A DNA stretch of 64,000 bases from Roseovarius sp. S88. GTDB taxonomy: Bacteria; Pseudomonadota; Alphaproteobacteria; Rhodobacterales; Rhodobacteraceae. The stretch is taken from assembly GCF_037023735.1 (NCBI RefSeq), contig NZ_CP146069.1:2025501-2089500 (forward strand). Reading direction: 5' to 3'. Of this stretch, positions 63,185-64,000 are shown one piece after another. A program made the translations under genes and the position numbers. Below the pieces are notes generated by a model. It ran no database searches and had not been told where the DNA came from. It saw only the letters and a program-made list of their open reading frames with translations. Each line of letters opens with the position of its first letter. Position 1 is the first letter of the stretch.

Positions 63185-64000
63185 TTGGCTCAAGTAAGAC
63201 GCGTATTGATCACCGGATCCGGCGGGCGTTTGGGGCGGCTATTGCGCGCCGCAACCCGGCTTTCGGACCCTGTGGGATATGAGATTTTGTTTCAGTCCCG
63301 CGCGTCGGATACCGACATTTGCTGGTCGCCCGGTGATCCTTTGGATGCGTTTCCGAAATGTGACCTGATCGTCGCGCTTTGGGGGCGCACGGATGGAGAT
63401 GAACGCGCCTTGGCCCAGAATTCCGATCTGATTGACATCAGCCGTGATGTCGCCCGCCAGTGTGATGCTGACCGCGTGGCTCATATGTCTTCCGCCGCGG
63501 TCTATGGTCCGGGTGAGGACTTGACCGAGGACGCCACGCTGTCACCGGTCAACCCGTATGGAGCGGCCAAATGCGCCATGGAGGCGCACATTGCACAGAC
63601 ACACGATCCGGGTGGGCCCCAGGATATCGTATTGCGACTGGCCAATGTCATTGGCGCAGATAGCCTTGCCCCCGCCCTGAAAGGCACAAAGCCTGTTCAC
63701 CTGGACCGTTTTGGGGATGGTCATGGACCGCGTCGCAGCTATCTGGGCGCGACGGATCTGCTGCGGGTCATTTTGAAGATGACCAATGCGCAGGCGGTGC
63801 CAAAGGTGCTGAATGTGGCATCTGTCGCATCAGTCGGAATGGAAGATATTGCAAGAGCGGCAGGCAAGGATATCACTTGGCAGCCTGCCCCGGAGACAGC
63901 CGTGCAGAATGTTACACTCGATATCTCGAAGTTGATCGCAGCTTGTCCGGGCTTATCAAGGACAGGTACGGCCGCTGATCTTGTTGCCGATTGGCACGCG
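63185..64000 (+). CDS. NAD-dependent epimerase/dehydratase-like protein, 3' end cut by the window
   Basis: An extended short-chain dehydrogenase, open for 272 residues to the window end. The nucleotide motif is VLITGSGGRLGRLL, the Ser in AHMSSAAVYGPG, and the catalytic YGAAK (in NPYGAAKCAMEAH) is present. Later GDGHGPRRSYLGATDLLRVI suits a nucleotide-sugar epimerase. The start is TTG 63185; GTG 63146 in the same frame is possible. It is probably in envelope polysaccharide synthesis, which is inference. Confidence 0.75.
   Translation, partial: MAQVRRVLITGSGGRLGRLLRAATRLSDPVGYEILFQSRASDTDICWSPGDPLDAFPKCDLIVALWGRTDGDERALAQNSDLIDISRDVARQCDADRVAHMSSAAVYGPGEDLTEDATLSPVNPYGAAKCAMEAHIAQTHDPGGPQDIVLRLANVIGADSLAPALKGTKPVHLDRFGDGHGPRRSYLGATDLLRVILKMTNAQAVPKVLNVASVASVGMEDIARAAGKDITWQPAPETAVQNVTLDISKLIAACPGLSRTGTAADLVADWHA

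Overview
The window reads as about 64 kb of chromosome from a marine-type alphaproteobacterium of the Rhodobacterales (roseobacter group). The basis is the gene order dusB-ntrB-ntrC-ntrY-ntrX ... trkA-trkH-hfq-hflX, a fused ispDF, an IscR with a single cysteine heading a long suf operon with Yip1-type membrane genes, a Usg protein, a VPLPA-CTERM protein, a magnesium-type HemB and GC-rich coding sequence. Most of it is conserved housekeeping DNA with short accessory patches. No phage, integrase, transposase, CRISPR array or rRNA operon was found.

Layout. 1-9.2 kb: the end of glutaryl-CoA dehydrogenase, a MATE exporter, and a LuxR-type regulator divergent from a polyamine-type ABC transporter (potABCD) with a YtcJ-like amidohydrolase; a 16-bp dyad lies in the divergent promoter. 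9.4-15.3 kb: an entericidin-like micro-lipoprotein, a YejA-like binding protein, an intergenic candidate small RNA with promoter and terminator, 3-hydroxybutyrate dehydrogenase, a DUF502 protein, a frameshifted psuG and a small secreted protein. 15.5-18.6 kb: rpsB-tsf, a hairpin-rich intergenic block and an amidinotransferase. 18.9-21.3 kb: aroQ overlapping a second LuxR regulator, a broken copy of the end of the 7.5-kb amidohydrolase, and an FMN split-barrel protein.

21.4-33.7 kb (minus strand): hflX, hfq, trkH, trkA, ntrX, ntrY, ntrC, ntrB and dusB, covering nitrogen and redox signalling, potassium uptake and RNA-based control, with one opposing lipoprotein gene between ntrX and trkA. 33.9-39.1 kb: ispDF-pgpA-cinA overlap as an operon, followed by amtB; on the other strand are an MmgE/PrpD protein and a COQ10-like protein. 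39.4-41.0 kb: tRNA-Cys, then a small low-GC patch bounded by tRNA-Arg and a 19-bp copy of that tRNA's 3' end, carrying a VPLPA-CTERM secreted protein.

41.1-50.2 kb (minus strand): iscR, a NifS-type desulfurase, sufB, three uncharacterised genes, sufC, sufD, two Yip1 genes (one frameshifted) and sufS. An Irr-box-like dyad lies upstream of iscR. 50.4-53.1 kb: a hydrolase pair, then a probably acquired trio (ABM-fold, GFA and methyltransferase proteins). 53.2-64 kb: mfd, a membrane protein, hemB, a Tat-type lipoprotein, usg, gyrA, a membrane protein and the start of an epimerase-like gene.

Two genes (psuG, Yip1) each lack exactly one base in a run of five G/C, and the MATE gene may show the same at its end. 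This could be sequencing error or real decay and should be settled before those genes are called dead.
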